A stretch of DNA of 64,000 nt from Zhihengliuella salsuginis. Its GTDB lineage: Bacteria > Actinomycetota > Actinomycetes > Actinomycetales > Micrococcaceae. The notes under the pieces were generated by a model. It worked only from the letters and a program-made list of their open reading frames with translations. It did no database searches and was not told the origin of the DNA. This document shows, in pieces, positions 43,867 through 51,912 of this stretch. A program made the position numbers and the translations under genes. The stretch lies in NCBI RefSeq assembly GCF_014651715.1, contig NZ_BMXK01000005.1, positions 124,001 to 188,000 of the forward strand, written 5' to 3'. Each line of letters starts with the position of its first letter. Position 1 is the first letter of the stretch.

Positions 43867-46593
43867 ATGCCAGAGCACGACGACGCGCCGCTCGAGCGGC
43901 TGCTCGGCCACTGCGCGGCCCTGATGGGCGGCGGGGGAGAGGCCGCCCTGGCCCCCGTCGCCGCCCGCGCGCTGTCGGCCTACGCTCAGCTGGACGACGC
44001 GGACCGGCTCGCCTTCTTCTCGACCCTGGTCTCCGAGTACGACGTCGATGCCGACCGGGTGCGCGCGGCCTACCACCGGTGGGACCGGGCGGTCGCCGGC
44101 GGGGCGCCGTCTGCGGACGAGGCGTCGCGGCTCTTCGACGTCGTCGAGCCGTCGCGCCAGCAGCTGCTGCGCCGCCTGAACTACGCGCCGGACGGCACGC
44201 TGGCCCTCGTGGCCATGCGCGCCGACGTCCGGCGGCTGCTGCCCGCGCACGCCGCGCTCCGCCCGCTGGACCACGACCTGCACCACCTGCTGACCTCGTG
44301 GTTCAACCGCGGGTTCCTGCGGATGAGCGAGGTCGTCTGGGAGGACTCCGCGGAGGTCCACGGGTACCTGCTCGACTACGAGAGGGTCCACCCGATGGCC
44401 AGCCGCGACGAGCTGCGCCGCCGCATCGAGCCCGCGGACCGCCGCGTCTACGCCTTCTTCCACCCGGCCACGGGCAGCGTTCCGCTGGTCTTCGTCGAGG
44501 TCGCCCTGGTGCAGGGCGTGCCGGATCAGACCGCCGCCCTGCTCGAGAACCGCCGGGCGCTCGACCCGGCCGCCGCGGACACTGCGGCCCTCTACTCGAT
44601 CAACAACGCGCTCGCCGGGCTCGCCGGCATCCAGTTCGGCAGCCACCTCATCAAGCAGGTCATCGACCAGGTCTCGAACGAGCTGCCGCACCTTCAGAAC
44701 TTCGTGACCCTCTCGCCGATCCCCGGCTTCCGCCACTGGCTCGACGCGGCAGCGGCCGGCGACGCCGATCTGTCCGAGCTGCGGGCCGCCGCATCCGACC
44801 CGGCCGGGCTGGAGGGCGACGTGCGCGAGCGGCTGCTCGCCGCCGTCGAACGCTACGTCACGGCCGAGCAGAACGACGACGGCCGCCCCGTCGACCCGGT
44901 CGCGCGTTTCCACCTCGGCAACGGGGCGAGCCCCTGGCGCCTGAACTGGGCGGCCAACTCCTCCCGGACCGCCTGGGAGCAGTCCTTCGGCGTCATGATC
45001 AACTACCGCTACCCCGCCGCCGCCGACGCGCAGCGGCCCACCGCCCACCCGATGAGAGGAAACTCCAGCATGGACAACAGCTTCACCACGGTCTACGAGG
45101 CGTTCGCGCGGCACGCCGCCGCCGACCCGGACAGGGTGCTCTTCCACCTGCCCGGTTCCGGCACCCGCTCCTACGGGTGGACGCTCGAGACGGCGCAGCG
45201 GATCGCCGCCCGGCTGGTCGACGACGGCGTCGTCCCCGGGGACCGCGTCGCCGCGCAGGTGGGCAAGTCCCCGGAGGCGATCGCCCTCTACCTCGCGACG
45301 CTCCAGGTCGGCGGCGTGTTCCTGCCGCTGAACACGGCCTACACCGGTACGGAGATCGACTACTTCCTGACCGACGCCGAGCCGCGCGTGTTCGTCTGCG
45401 CGGTGGAAACCGCCGGCGACCACGCGCACCGCGCCGGGGAGGCGCTCGCGATCGAGACCCTGGGCGAGGCCGGCGAGGGCACCCTGCTCGGGGCGGACCG
45501 GCGCCACGAGGACGTCCACCCGGCGGGCGCCGACGACCTCGCCTCGATCCTCTACACGTCCGGGACCACGGGCCGGTCCAAGGGCGCCATGCTCACGCAC
45601 GCGAACCTGGCCTCCAACTGCGCCGCGCTGATCGAGGAGTGGCGGTACACGGAGGCGGACCGGCTCATCCACGCGCTGCCGATCTTCCACATCCACGGCC
45701 TGTTCGTCGCCGCGAACATGACGCTCGTCGCCGGCGCTTCGATGGACTTCCTGCCGAAGTTCGACGCCGACGCGATCCTCGAGAAGATGGCGGACGCCAC
45801 CGTGCTCATGGGTGTGCCGACGTTCTACACCCGTCTGCTCAGGAGCGAGCGCCTGACGCCCGCCGCGTGCGCCGGCATGCGGCTGTTCGTCTCCGGGTCG
45901 GCGCCGCTGCTCGCGAGCGACCACGAGGCCTTCGAGGCCCGGACCGGTCACGCGATCCTCGAGCGGTACGGGATGACCGAGACCGGCATGAACGCCTCCA
46001 ACCCCTACGAGGGGGCGCGCAAGCCGGGCACCGTGGGCAGGCCGCTGGGCGGGGTCGAGGTCCGCATCGCCGACCGCGAGACAGGCGGGGCCCTGCCGGA
46101 CGGCGAGGTCGGCCTCCTCGAGGTGCGCGGGCCGAACGTCTTCGCCGGGTACTGGCGGATGCCGGAGAAGACGGCGTCCGAGTTCCGGTCCGACGGATAC
46201 TTCGTCACGGGCGACATGGCCCGGATCGACGACGACGGGTACGTGTGCATCGTCGGCCGCGACAAGGACCTGGTGATCTCCGGCGGCTTCAACGTCTACC
46301 CGAAGGAGATCGAGGAGCTGCTCGACGCCCGCGACGAGGTGCTCGAATCCGCTGTGATCGGCGTCCCGCACCCGGACTTCGGCGAGACCGTCGTGGCCGT
46401 CGTCGTGCCGGCCGCCGGCCGCGAGGTCGACGGCGACGCGCTCCTGGCCGCGATCGCGCCCGACCTCGCCCGCTTCAAGCAGCCGCGCGCCGTGCGCGTC
46501 GTCGACGCCCTCCCGCGCAATGTCATGGGCAAGGTCCAGAAGGCCGCGCTGCGGGCCGACTACGGGGACCTGTTCAGCGGGGCCTCCGCCTGA
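43867..46593 (+). CDS. Fused malonyl-CoA decarboxylase (MatA) and malonyl-CoA synthetase (MatB)
   Basis: One open frame of 908 residues holds two enzymes. Residues 1-about 395 are malonyl-CoA decarboxylase (HLLTSWFNRGFLRM, LYSINNALAGL, and the conserved FHLGNGA with its catalytic His). Residues 402-908 are an AMP-binding malonyl-CoA ligase (ILYTSGTTGRSKGAML P-loop, ERYGMTETGM, and the Lys of MGKVQKAALR). Together they turn malonate, ATP and CoA into acetyl-CoA and CO2. MatA and MatB are separate in rhizobia. At the joint, Met402 (ATG at 45070) is preceded by AGAGGA, a good ribosome site, so MatB may also be made alone. It is followed by madL and madM. Confidence 0.9.
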   Translation: MPEHDDAPLERLLGHCAALMGGGGEAALAPVAARALSAYAQLDDADRLAFFSTLVSEYDVDADRVRAAYHRWDRAVAGGAPSADEASRLFDVVEPSRQQLLRRLNYAPDGTLALVAMRADVRRLLPAHAALRPLDHDLHHLLTSWFNRGFLRMSEVVWEDSAEVHGYLLDYERVHPMASRDELRRRIEPADRRVYAFFHPATGSVPLVFVEVALVQGVPDQTAALLENRRALDPAAADTAALYSINNALAGLAGIQFGSHLIKQVIDQVSNELPHLQNFVTLSPIPGFRHWLDAAAAGDADLSELRAAASDPAGLEGDVRERLLAAVERYVTAEQNDDGRPVDPVARFHLGNGASPWRLNWAANSSRTAWEQSFGVMINYRYPAAADAQRPTAHPMRGNSSMDNSFTTVYEAFARHAAADPDRVLFHLPGSGTRSYGWTLETAQRIAARLVDDGVVPGDRVAAQVGKSPEAIALYLATLQVGGVFLPLNTAYTGTEIDYFLTDAEPRVFVCAVETAGDHAHRAGEALAIETLGEAGEGTLLGADRRHEDVHPAGADDLASILYTSGTTGRSKGAMLTHANLASNCAALIEEWRYTEADRLIHALPIFHIHGLFVAANMTLVAGASMDFLPKFDADAILEKMADATVLMGVPTFYTRLLRSERLTPAACAGMRLFVSGSAPLLASDHEAFEARTGHAILERYGMTETGMNASNPYEGARKPGTVGRPLGGVEVRIADRETGGALPDGEVGLLEVRGPNVFAGYWRMPEKTASEFRSDGYFVTGDMARIDDDGYVCIVGRDKDLVISGGFNVYPKEIEELLDARDEVLESAVIGVPHPDFGETVVAVVVPAAGREVDGDALLAAIAPDLARFKQPRAVRVVDALPRNVMGKVQKAALRADYGDLFSGASA

Positions 46594-46650
46594 GACCCCG
46601 AGCCGCCGCGTGAGATCGCCGGCGGTCCCTGCACCACCGAAGGAGAAGTG

Positions 46651-47052
46651 ATGGTCCTCTACGGAGTAGCCGCATTGGCGGCCAGCCTGCTGGCCGGGAA
46701 ACTGGTCGGCGACCTGCTGGGCGCCGCGCTCGGCATCGATTCGAACGTCGGCGGGGTCGGCTTCGCCATGATCATGCTGATCCTGGTGACGGAACGCCTG
46801 CGCAAGAAGGGCCTGTTCCCGCCGGCCTCGGAGCAGGGGGTGCTCTTCTGGAGCGCCATGTACATCCCGATCGTGGTCGCCATGGCGTCCACGCAGAACG
46901 TGGCCGGCGCCGTGGGCAGCGGCCCGATGGCGATCGTGGCGGGACTGGCCGCCCTCGCGGCCGGCGCCGCGCTGGTCCCCGTCCTCTCCCGGATCGGGAC
47001 GCCGGCGGAACCGCTGCCGCCGCTGGACGACGCAGAGAAGCAGGTGGTCTGA
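46651..47052 (+). CDS. madL: Malonate transporter, MadL subunit
   Basis: The 133-residue protein has four hydrophobic segments and starts MVLYGVAALAASLLAGKLVGDLLG, typical of MadL, which with MadM forms the Na+-dependent malonate carrier known from Malonomonas. The ATG at 46651 is five bases after AGGAG; the GTG just upstream is less likely. It lies 57 bp after the MatAB fusion and 1 bp before madM. Confidence 0.93.
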   Translation: MVLYGVAALAASLLAGKLVGDLLGAALGIDSNVGGVGFAMIMLILVTERLRKKGLFPPASEQGVLFWSAMYIPIVVAMASTQNVAGAVGSGPMAIVAGLAALAAGAALVPVLSRIGTPAEPLPPLDDAEKQVV

Positions 47053-47053
47053 G

Positions 47054-47818
47054 ATGGACATGGTGGTAGAACTCTTCGAGAAGAACGGGCTGCTCGTCGC
47101 CTTCGCGCTGGTCGGGGCCGTCATGCTGTTCGCCGGGTGGCTGTCCAAGTCGCTGACCCGGGGCCGGCTGCAGGGGTCCGCGATCGCGATCCTGCTGGGC
47201 CTGGTCCTTTCCTATGTCGGCGGTGCGGCTACGGGCGGCGAGGACGGTCTGGCCGACCTGGCGCTCTTCTCCGGGCTCGGGATCATGGGCGGGTCGATGC
47301 TGCGGGACTTCGCGATCGTGGCCACGGCCTACGGCGTGGACCTGCAGGAGATCCGCCGGGCCGGGCTCGCCGGCGGGCTCTCGGTCTTCCTCGGCGTCGT
47401 GGTCTCCTTCGTGGTCGGCGCAGCCGTCGCCGTGATGTTCGGCTACACGGATGCCGAGTCGGTGACGACGATCGGCGCCGGCGCGGCGACCTACATCGTC
47501 GGCCCCGTCACGGGCACCGCGGTGGGGGCGAGCTCCGAGGTGATCGCCCTGTCCGTGGCGGCCGGACTGGTGAAGGCCGTCGTCGTGATGATCGGCACGC
47601 CGTTCATGGCGAAGTCCATCGGGCTGAACAACCCCAAGTCGGCGATGGTCTTCGGCGGCATGATGGGCACGACGTCGGGCGTCGCCGGCGGCCTGGCCGC
47701 GACGGACAAGCGCCTGGTCCCGTACGGCGCGATGACCGCGACCTTCTACACGGGCGTGGGCTGCCTGCTCTGCCCGTCGGTGCTCTACCTGGCGGTGAGG
47801 GCGGTCTCGGGCGGCTGA
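47054..47818 (+). CDS. madM: Malonate transporter, MadM subunit
   Basis: The 254-residue protein has about seven hydrophobic segments and the MadM features IGAGAATYIVGPVTG and MVFGGMMGTTSGVAGGL. It forms the second subunit of the malonate uptake carrier. It starts one base after the madL stop, so both subunits are made together. A hairpin at 47833-47859 follows and likely ends the malonate transcript. Confidence 0.93.
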   Translation: MDMVVELFEKNGLLVAFALVGAVMLFAGWLSKSLTRGRLQGSAIAILLGLVLSYVGGAATGGEDGLADLALFSGLGIMGGSMLRDFAIVATAYGVDLQEIRRAGLAGGLSVFLGVVVSFVVGAAVAVMFGYTDAESVTTIGAGAATYIVGPVTGTAVGASSEVIALSVAAGLVKAVVVMIGTPFMAKSIGLNNPKSAMVFGGMMGTTSGVAGGLAATDKRLVPYGAMTATFYTGVGCLLCPSVLYLAVRAVSGG

Positions 47819-47832
47819 CCCGCAACTCCCAA

Positions 47833-47859
47833 CGAACTCCCAACTTTTTTGGGAGTTCG
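47833..47859. terminator. Hairpin terminator between madM and the Fic gene
   Basis: CGAACTCCCAA (47833-47843) pairs perfectly with TTGGGAGTTCG (47849-47859) over a 5 nt loop. It lies between convergent madM and Fic genes and may stop transcription from both. CAACTCCCAAC just before it repeats the left arm in part. Confidence 0.7.
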
Positions 47860-47873
47860 CGAGACGCGCCTTG

Positions 47874-48968
47874 TCAGGTTTCCGGATCATCGTTGATGAG
47901 CAGGTCCATGAAGCGCCAATTGATGAAGAGGATTTCCCGACCGACCTGCATGTCGTGGAGCACGCCGTTCTGCACGAGGGCCTTGAGCCACTTGGTCGCC
48001 GTTGGGCGTGAGACGTGGCATTGCTCCATGACGTTGGAGATGCGGCAGTAGGGCTGTTCGAAGAGGACATCGAGGAGCGCGATGTGGGCCCCCGAGATCG
48101 ATGTACTGATCCAGTCTTTGACGTCGTTCTGGAGCGTCTGGAGGCGCCCGATCTTGGACAGCGTCGAGGTCGACGTCGCACGGACGGCTTCGAGCATGTA
48201 CTCGACCCAGTCCTCCCAGGACTCCTCGGCGGTGACGGCGAGGAGGGTGTCGTAGTAGTCGGTTTTTCGCCCGATGATGTATTTCGAGTGGTGGAGGACG
48301 GGTTGACGGAGTAGTCCCGACGAGACGAGCATCAAGACGTTGAGGATCCTGCCGGTGCGTCCGTTTCCATCGTCGAACGGATGGATCGCTTCGAACTGGT
48401 AGTGGGCCAGCGCCATCCTTACGAGTGGATCGAGTTCTGACGGGGCGTTGGCGAAGTTCTCCCACGCGGCGAGTTTTCCCTCGATGACCGTTCTGCCGCG
48501 CGGCGGCGTGTAGACGGCCTTCCGGGTCGCCGGATCACCGATGAAGGTGCCCTCTCCTGTGCGCAGGTCCGTCCGGTGTTTCTTGATGATCGAGCAGACC
48601 TCCATAGCGGTGTTGGACGTCACGATGCCGCGATCCGACACGCTCTTGAAGCCCTCTAGAAGGGCGGTTCGGTAGCTGAGGGCTTCGCGAGTAGCGGGAT
48701 CGGCTGCCGTTTCGTCCTGGGCATGACGGAACAGGTCGTCCGTGGTGGTCACGATGTTCTCGACCTCGGAGCTGGCCTGCGCCTCGAGGAGCGGAATCGT
48801 GTTCAGGAGAACCTGCGGATTGGTCATCGCGGCAGCGGCCTGATCAAGCGAGGCCAGCGAAGCTCTTGCCTCCACGGTGAGTTTGAGGATGCGTTTCGAC
48901 TCGACCTCTGCTTTCGGGGGCAGTGGGGGCAGCTCGTTGTAGGGACTCTCTGGACGCCAGGAGATCAT
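47874..48968 (-). CDS. Fic-domain AMP-transferase with N-terminal inhibitory motif and C-terminal winged helix
   Basis: The 364-residue protein has the Fic core HPFDDGNGRTGR (196-207) with the catalytic His and the anion-binding loop. SSEVEN (66-71) fits the (S/T)xxxE(G/N) inhibitory helix, so it is a class II Fic protein that blocks itself. A C-terminal winged helix (RISNVMEQCHVSRPTATKWLKALV, about 309-332) could bind DNA. The target is unknown. Its GC content is visibly lower than in the neighbouring genes, a possible sign of transfer. Palindromes lie just upstream. Confidence 0.93.
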   Translation of the reverse strand: MISWRPESPYNELPPLPPKAEVESKRILKLTVEARASLASLDQAAAAMTNPQVLLNTIPLLEAQASSEVENIVTTTDDLFRHAQDETAADPATREALSYRTALLEGFKSVSDRGIVTSNTAMEVCSIIKKHRTDLRTGEGTFIGDPATRKAVYTPPRGRTVIEGKLAAWENFANAPSELDPLVRMALAHYQFEAIHPFDDGNGRTGRILNVLMLVSSGLLRQPVLHHSKYIIGRKTDYYDTLLAVTAEESWEDWVEYMLEAVRATSTSTLSKIGRLQTLQNDVKDWISTSISGAHIALLDVLFEQPYCRISNVMEQCHVSRPTATKWLKALVQNGVLHDMQVGREILFINWRFMDLLINDDPET

Positions 48969-48996
48969 GTAGTGAAGCTACCAACGACAGTGTCAC

Positions 48997-49025
48997 GTGT
49001 AGATATTTAGGCAAATTTTTCGCAC
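48997..49025. repeat. Degenerate copy of the Fic-upstream palindrome
   Basis: GTGTAGATATTTAGGCAAAT and the following TTTTTCGCA align with the perfect palindrome at 49084-49112 (GTGTAAAAAATCTGGCAGAT), including the preceding TGTCACGTGT versus TGTGACGTGT. It starts 28 bp upstream of the Fic start codon and could be an operator copy. Confidence 0.5.
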
Positions 49026-49085
49026 GATTTTTTGTCAGTAAAAACTCGCTGGCATGCCGACTTGAGTCGCGGCGAGGTGTGACGT

Positions 49086-49110
49086 GTAAAAAATCTGGCA
49101 GATTTTTTAC
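49086..49110. repeat. Perfect palindrome GTAAAAAATCT-GGC-AGATTTTTTAC
   Basis: An 11 bp perfect inverted repeat with a 3 bp centre lies about 120 bp upstream of the Fic gene. As DNA it could be an operator for the Fic winged helix; as RNA it could form a hairpin with a U-rich arm, but no gene ends here, so an operator is more likely. Confidence 0.6.
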
Positions 49111-49150
49111 AAGTTTCTGTGACGGTTGAAAATCCTTTGCATATGCGGTC

Positions 49151-49185
49151 CGCGTTGTCTCGGCCGCGTTGTCTCGGCCGCGTTG
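49151..49185 (+). repeat. Short tandem repeat, 14 bp unit
   Basis: The unit CGCGTTGTCTCGGC occurs at 49151-49164 and 49165-49178 and is followed by the first seven bases of a third copy. It may reflect slippage; no function is evident. Confidence 0.6.
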
Positions 49186-49247
49186 ACATCGCCCGGTGGG
49201 CAGCACTGCCCTCAAGCAGGCTGTGAGTCATGTCTGTGCCCCGTCAA

Positions 49248-49276
49248 CGATGTTGCAGACGCTGTCTGCAACATCG
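49248..49276. repeat. Perfect palindrome with 13 bp arms around GCT
   Basis: CGATGTTGCAGAC (49248-49260) and GTCTGCAACATCG (49264-49276) are perfectly inverted with a 3 bp centre. It is the strongest palindrome in the window, with no gene end next to it, so a dimeric regulator site (for the Fic gene or the DUF4190-like gene downstream) is more likely than a terminator. It contains the motif TGTTGCA twice in inverted form. Confidence 0.7.
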
Positions 49277-49617
49277 CCCGATCGTGCCATGTAGCTGTTC
49301 TGGATCCGAACCGCACGAGGAGAAGCCATTTTGTGAGTGGCCCGCCGTAGCTTGAACCTGCAACCACTTCCCGGTTGCACCGCGGCACCGCCGGCGGCCC
49401 GAGGGAGGATCCTCGCCGCCGTCCGCCGCGGCGGGAAGCCCGAAGCCTTTGCGGCTGGGCTTCTCATCTCACAGCCGCCGGTGGGCCGGCGTCGAACGCG
49501 TGCCATGCAGACGACGCCGGTTCATCGGCACCCGGCGGGGAGCGAAAGCGCTTGGGGGCGCTCCCCGCCGGACCTCATTTTCATACCTCAAGCCTCGTTC
49601 CTCTCTAGGAGAAGAAG

Positions 49618-50439
49618 ATGGCTCAGCCAGTCAACAACATGCCGCCGGCGCCCGCGCCGAGCGGACCGCACCAGGCCAAGACCAATGCCGGCAAGGGATT
49701 GGGTATCGCCGCCCTCGTGATCGGGATCGTGGCCCTGGTCCTGTCGTGGATGCCGATCGTCAACAACTTCGCGGCCATCCTGGCCGTCATCGCCCTGGTC
49801 CTCGCGATCGTCGGGCTCATCGTGGCCGTCAAGAAGAACGGCACCAAGGGGCTGTCGATCGCCGGCGCGATCATCTCCGTCGTCGCACTGGTCGTGGTCT
49901 TCGCCAGCCAGGCGTTCTACTCGGCAGCCATCGACGAGGTCAGCCAGGGCATCGACGACGCCATCGAGCAGGCTGAAACGGGGGAGCGGGCCGCCAGTGA
50001 CGACGAGCAGGAAGCCGCTGCGGGCGCACTGGCCGTTGGTGAAGCGGCTGAGGTGGGCGCCTATGCGGTGACCGTCAACCAGATCGACCTGGACGCCTCC
50101 GATTCGCTGGCCGATGCCTCGGAGTACTACACGGCGCCGGTCGGGCAGCCGGTCCTCGTGGACCTGACCGCCACCTACCAGGGCGCTGAGGAAGGCACCG
50201 TGTGGATCGACCTACAAGTGGAGCTGCTAGGGGCTGACTCCAAGGTCTACAGCACCACCACGTGTGAATCTGCGCTGAAGGAGGACTCGATGGGCCAGCC
50301 AGGGCTCAGCCAGGGTGGGACCACCGACTACCAGGTCTGCTTTGACGTTCCCGCAGAAGCGGCTGATGGTGCCACCGTCCGAGTCGGCGACCTGATCGAC
50401 TTTTCCGGCGACGACAACGCGGTCTGGGAAGCGCAGTAG
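49618..50439 (+). CDS. DUF4190-like membrane protein with extracytoplasmic DUF4352-like domain
   Basis: The 273-residue protein has a Pro-rich start, two hydrophobic segments (GIAALVIGIVALVLSW and AILAVIALVLAIVGLIVAV) with a third (SIAGAIISVVALVVVFASQ) as in DUF4190 proteins, then a acidic linker and an exported domain resembling DUF4352 (VGAYAVTVNQI, VLVDLTATYQG, VCFDVP). It may be a membrane-anchored protein of the envelope, function unknown. The ATG follows AGGAGAAGAAG. It is the first of three same-strand genes for small membrane proteins. Confidence 0.75.
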   Translation: MAQPVNNMPPAPAPSGPHQAKTNAGKGLGIAALVIGIVALVLSWMPIVNNFAAILAVIALVLAIVGLIVAVKKNGTKGLSIAGAIISVVALVVVFASQAFYSAAIDEVSQGIDDAIEQAETGERAASDDEQEAAAGALAVGEAAEVGAYAVTVNQIDLDASDSLADASEYYTAPVGQPVLVDLTATYQGAEEGTVWIDLQVELLGADSKVYSTTTCESALKEDSMGQPGLSQGGTTDYQVCFDVPAEAADGATVRVGDLIDFSGDDNAVWEAQ

Positions 50440-50565
50440 ACAACAGGCCGTCACGGATGTGGCGGTCGACGGCGCTCGAAGGCCGGGCGTCGACACAGCA
50501 GCAGCCGCAACGGCGGGAGGAAGGCAGCTTTCTCCCGTCGGCTGCTCCAGATAGTTGGGGGAAAC

Positions 50566-51000
50566 ATGGAACAGCAACACAAGAAGCCGCGGGACTGGAC
50601 GATGTTCAGCCTCGGCCTCATTCCCGGCGTCTTGCTCGGAGTCCTCATCGGCGCAGGCATCGCGGGTGGAATCGGCGGTGGATCAGCCAAGGCGGGCATC
50701 GCCTCGGCCCTTGAGGGATGCTCTCTCACCGGGGAGAGCCCCGGCATCTACTTGCTGGACGACGGCGCTGCGATCGAGCTCGACGGCAGCGGCGAGGGGG
50801 CGTCCTCCGGTGGGCTCGACATGTTCGACCAGGTGTGCGTTCTCGAAGGGCTTCAGATTCCAGAATCCGCGTTTTCGCGGATGTCGTCGACGCGGGCCCT
50901 CGACGGAACCCAGTCGATGTCGTGGGACGGATACCAGGCGTCGTGGACCTACCACCCGGACAACGGGCTCGACGTGATCGTCGAATCCGCCGACCGGTAG
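50566..51000 (+). CDS. Small anchored protein of unknown function
   Basis: The 144-residue protein has a Gly-rich N-terminal membrane segment (SLGLIPGVLLGVLIGAGIAGGIGGG, about residues 15-39) and an extracytoplasmic domain with two Cys (GCSLTGESPGIYLLDDG and VCVLEGLQIPES) that could form a disulfide. I do not recognise the family. It lies 126 bp downstream of the DUF4190-like gene and 22 bp before the coiled-coil gene; a GGGGGAAAC precedes the ATG. Confidence 0.6.
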   Translation: MEQQHKKPRDWTMFSLGLIPGVLLGVLIGAGIAGGIGGGSAKAGIASALEGCSLTGESPGIYLLDDGAAIELDGSGEGASSGGLDMFDQVCVLEGLQIPESAFSRMSSTRALDGTQSMSWDGYQASWTYHPDNGLDVIVESADR

Positions 51001-51022
51001 CAGATCAGGAGTTGGGGGAGTC

Positions 51023-51646
51023 ATGGAACAGGAACAGTCGGGCGGTACGCCGCCACCCGAAGGGCGCGACCGCAAAGTGATGTGGTTGGCGTTGATTGCC
51101 GTTGTCGTCGCCAGCCTCGCATTCGGCGGAGGATTCGCCGCGGGCGCGGGCAGCATCGAGCCGAAGAACACGGATGAATACAAGACACTGATAACGGATC
51201 GCAACGAGGTCGCCGCCCAGCTCCAAGCCGCCGAAGGCGAGCTGGAGGCCCACGAGGCGGCCGCCCAGGAGCGTGAGGAGGCGGCCGACGCCCGCGTCGC
51301 CGAACTCGACGAGCGCGAGACCGGGCTGGACACACGCGAAGGAGAACTCGATGAGCGCGCGGGCAAACTCGACGCTCGAGAAAGCGAGCTGACCGCTGCC
51401 GAAGAGGAGGAGGCGGCGAACACGATCGACGAGGGAACCTGGACGGTCGGTGTGGACATCGCTGCCGGGACCTACCGCGCAGACGGCAACGTCAGCGGCG
51501 ACTGCTACTGGGGCATCTACCGTTCCGGATCCAACGGCGATGACATCCTCGAGAACGACATCCCCGGGGGCGGGCGTCCGATGGTCACACTGTCCGATGG
51601 GCAGGATTTCCAAACGAGACGTTGCGGCTCGTGGTCCAAGCAGTAG
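51023..51646 (+). CDS. Membrane-anchored coiled-coil protein with C-terminal beta domain
   Basis: The 207-residue protein has a membrane segment (about residues 20-42), a coiled coil rich in Glu/Ala (about 60-135, with ELDERETGLDTREGELDERA) and a C-terminal domain (about 138-207) reading TWTVGVDIAAGTYRADG, CYWGIY, GGRPMVTLSDGQDF and CGSW. That domain, with two Cys and a GTYR core, recurs in many secreted actinobacterial proteins but has no known function. The gene ends before a strong hairpin terminator and belongs with the two genes before it. Confidence 0.7.
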   Translation: MEQEQSGGTPPPEGRDRKVMWLALIAVVVASLAFGGGFAAGAGSIEPKNTDEYKTLITDRNEVAAQLQAAEGELEAHEAAAQEREEAADARVAELDERETGLDTREGELDERAGKLDARESELTAAEEEEAANTIDEGTWTVGVDIAAGTYRADGNVSGDCYWGIYRSGSNGDDILENDIPGGGRPMVTLSDGQDFQTRRCGSWSKQ

Positions 51647-51678
51647 CGGGGCGCTGAAAACCGAGTTTCGAATAACGC

Positions 51679-51717
51679 CGAAACGGCGGTCATCCGTACC
51701 GGATGGCCGCCGTTTCG
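51679..51717 (+). terminator. Hairpin terminator after the coiled-coil gene
   Basis: An 18-nt arm (CGAAACGGCGGTCATCCG, 51679-51696) pairs with CGGATGGCCGCCGTTTCG (51700-51717) with one T-G wobble and a 3 nt loop. It lies 33 bp after the stop at 51646 and ends the three-gene cluster. Confidence 0.75.
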
Positions 51718-51912
51718 AGTTACCCACAACCCCGTTTTGTTCTTCTCACGCTCGGCGGCTTCGGCATTTGGGCGCTGATCGACTGGATCCTGATCCTCGC
51801 CGGAGTCACCCGCGAGAAGCGCGGCCTGCCGCTGGCCGGCCACAACAGCGGACAGGCGGCGGGCGAGTCGACCGGCGGGCTGCCGGGGCCTTCGTCGTCT
51901 GCGGCCGGCTGA
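51703..51912 (+). pseudogene. Remnant of a TM2-domain protein
   Basis: The frame encodes RFVLLTLGGFGIWALIDW and ILILAGVTREKRGLPLAG, the C-terminal half of a TM2 domain (the usual pattern is LLTLGGFGIWxLIDL). The first half, with the GxxGaHRFYxG helix, is missing; its place is taken by the terminator hairpin, whose right arm contains the only ATG of the frame. I see no ribosome site. It is most likely the leftover of a deletion. It ends one base before the end of the convergent galE. Confidence 0.6.

Larger units (their letters stand above)
48969..49617. other. 649 bp intergenic region with several repeats, no gene seen
   Basis: This is the only long gap. It is partly AT-rich and holds the repeats listed separately (48997-49025, 49086-49110, 49151-49185, 49248-49276). 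The stop-free stretches on the minus strand translate mainly the repeats and have no ribosome site or family similarity, so I call no gene. The last about 300 bases before 49618 show nothing clear except an AGGAG before the next gene. Confidence 0.6.

Noticed and set aside
43753-47148. 1131-codon minus-strand frame opposite the malonate genes
   Set aside because: No family features, and it lies opposite well-recognised MatA, MatB and MadL sequences.
49151-49185. Tandem repeat considered as plasmid iteron or replication origin
   Set aside because: Only two full copies are present, with no replication gene or DnaA boxes nearby.
48844-49231. Minus-strand frames of 123 and 74 codons upstream of the Fic gene
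   Set aside because: They translate the intergenic repeats twice (KNLPDFLHVT and KNLPKYLHVT), overlap the Fic start and lack ribosome sites.
51517-51843. 108-codon minus-strand frame over the terminator
   Set aside because: It is antisense to the coiled-coil gene and terminator and shows no known domain.
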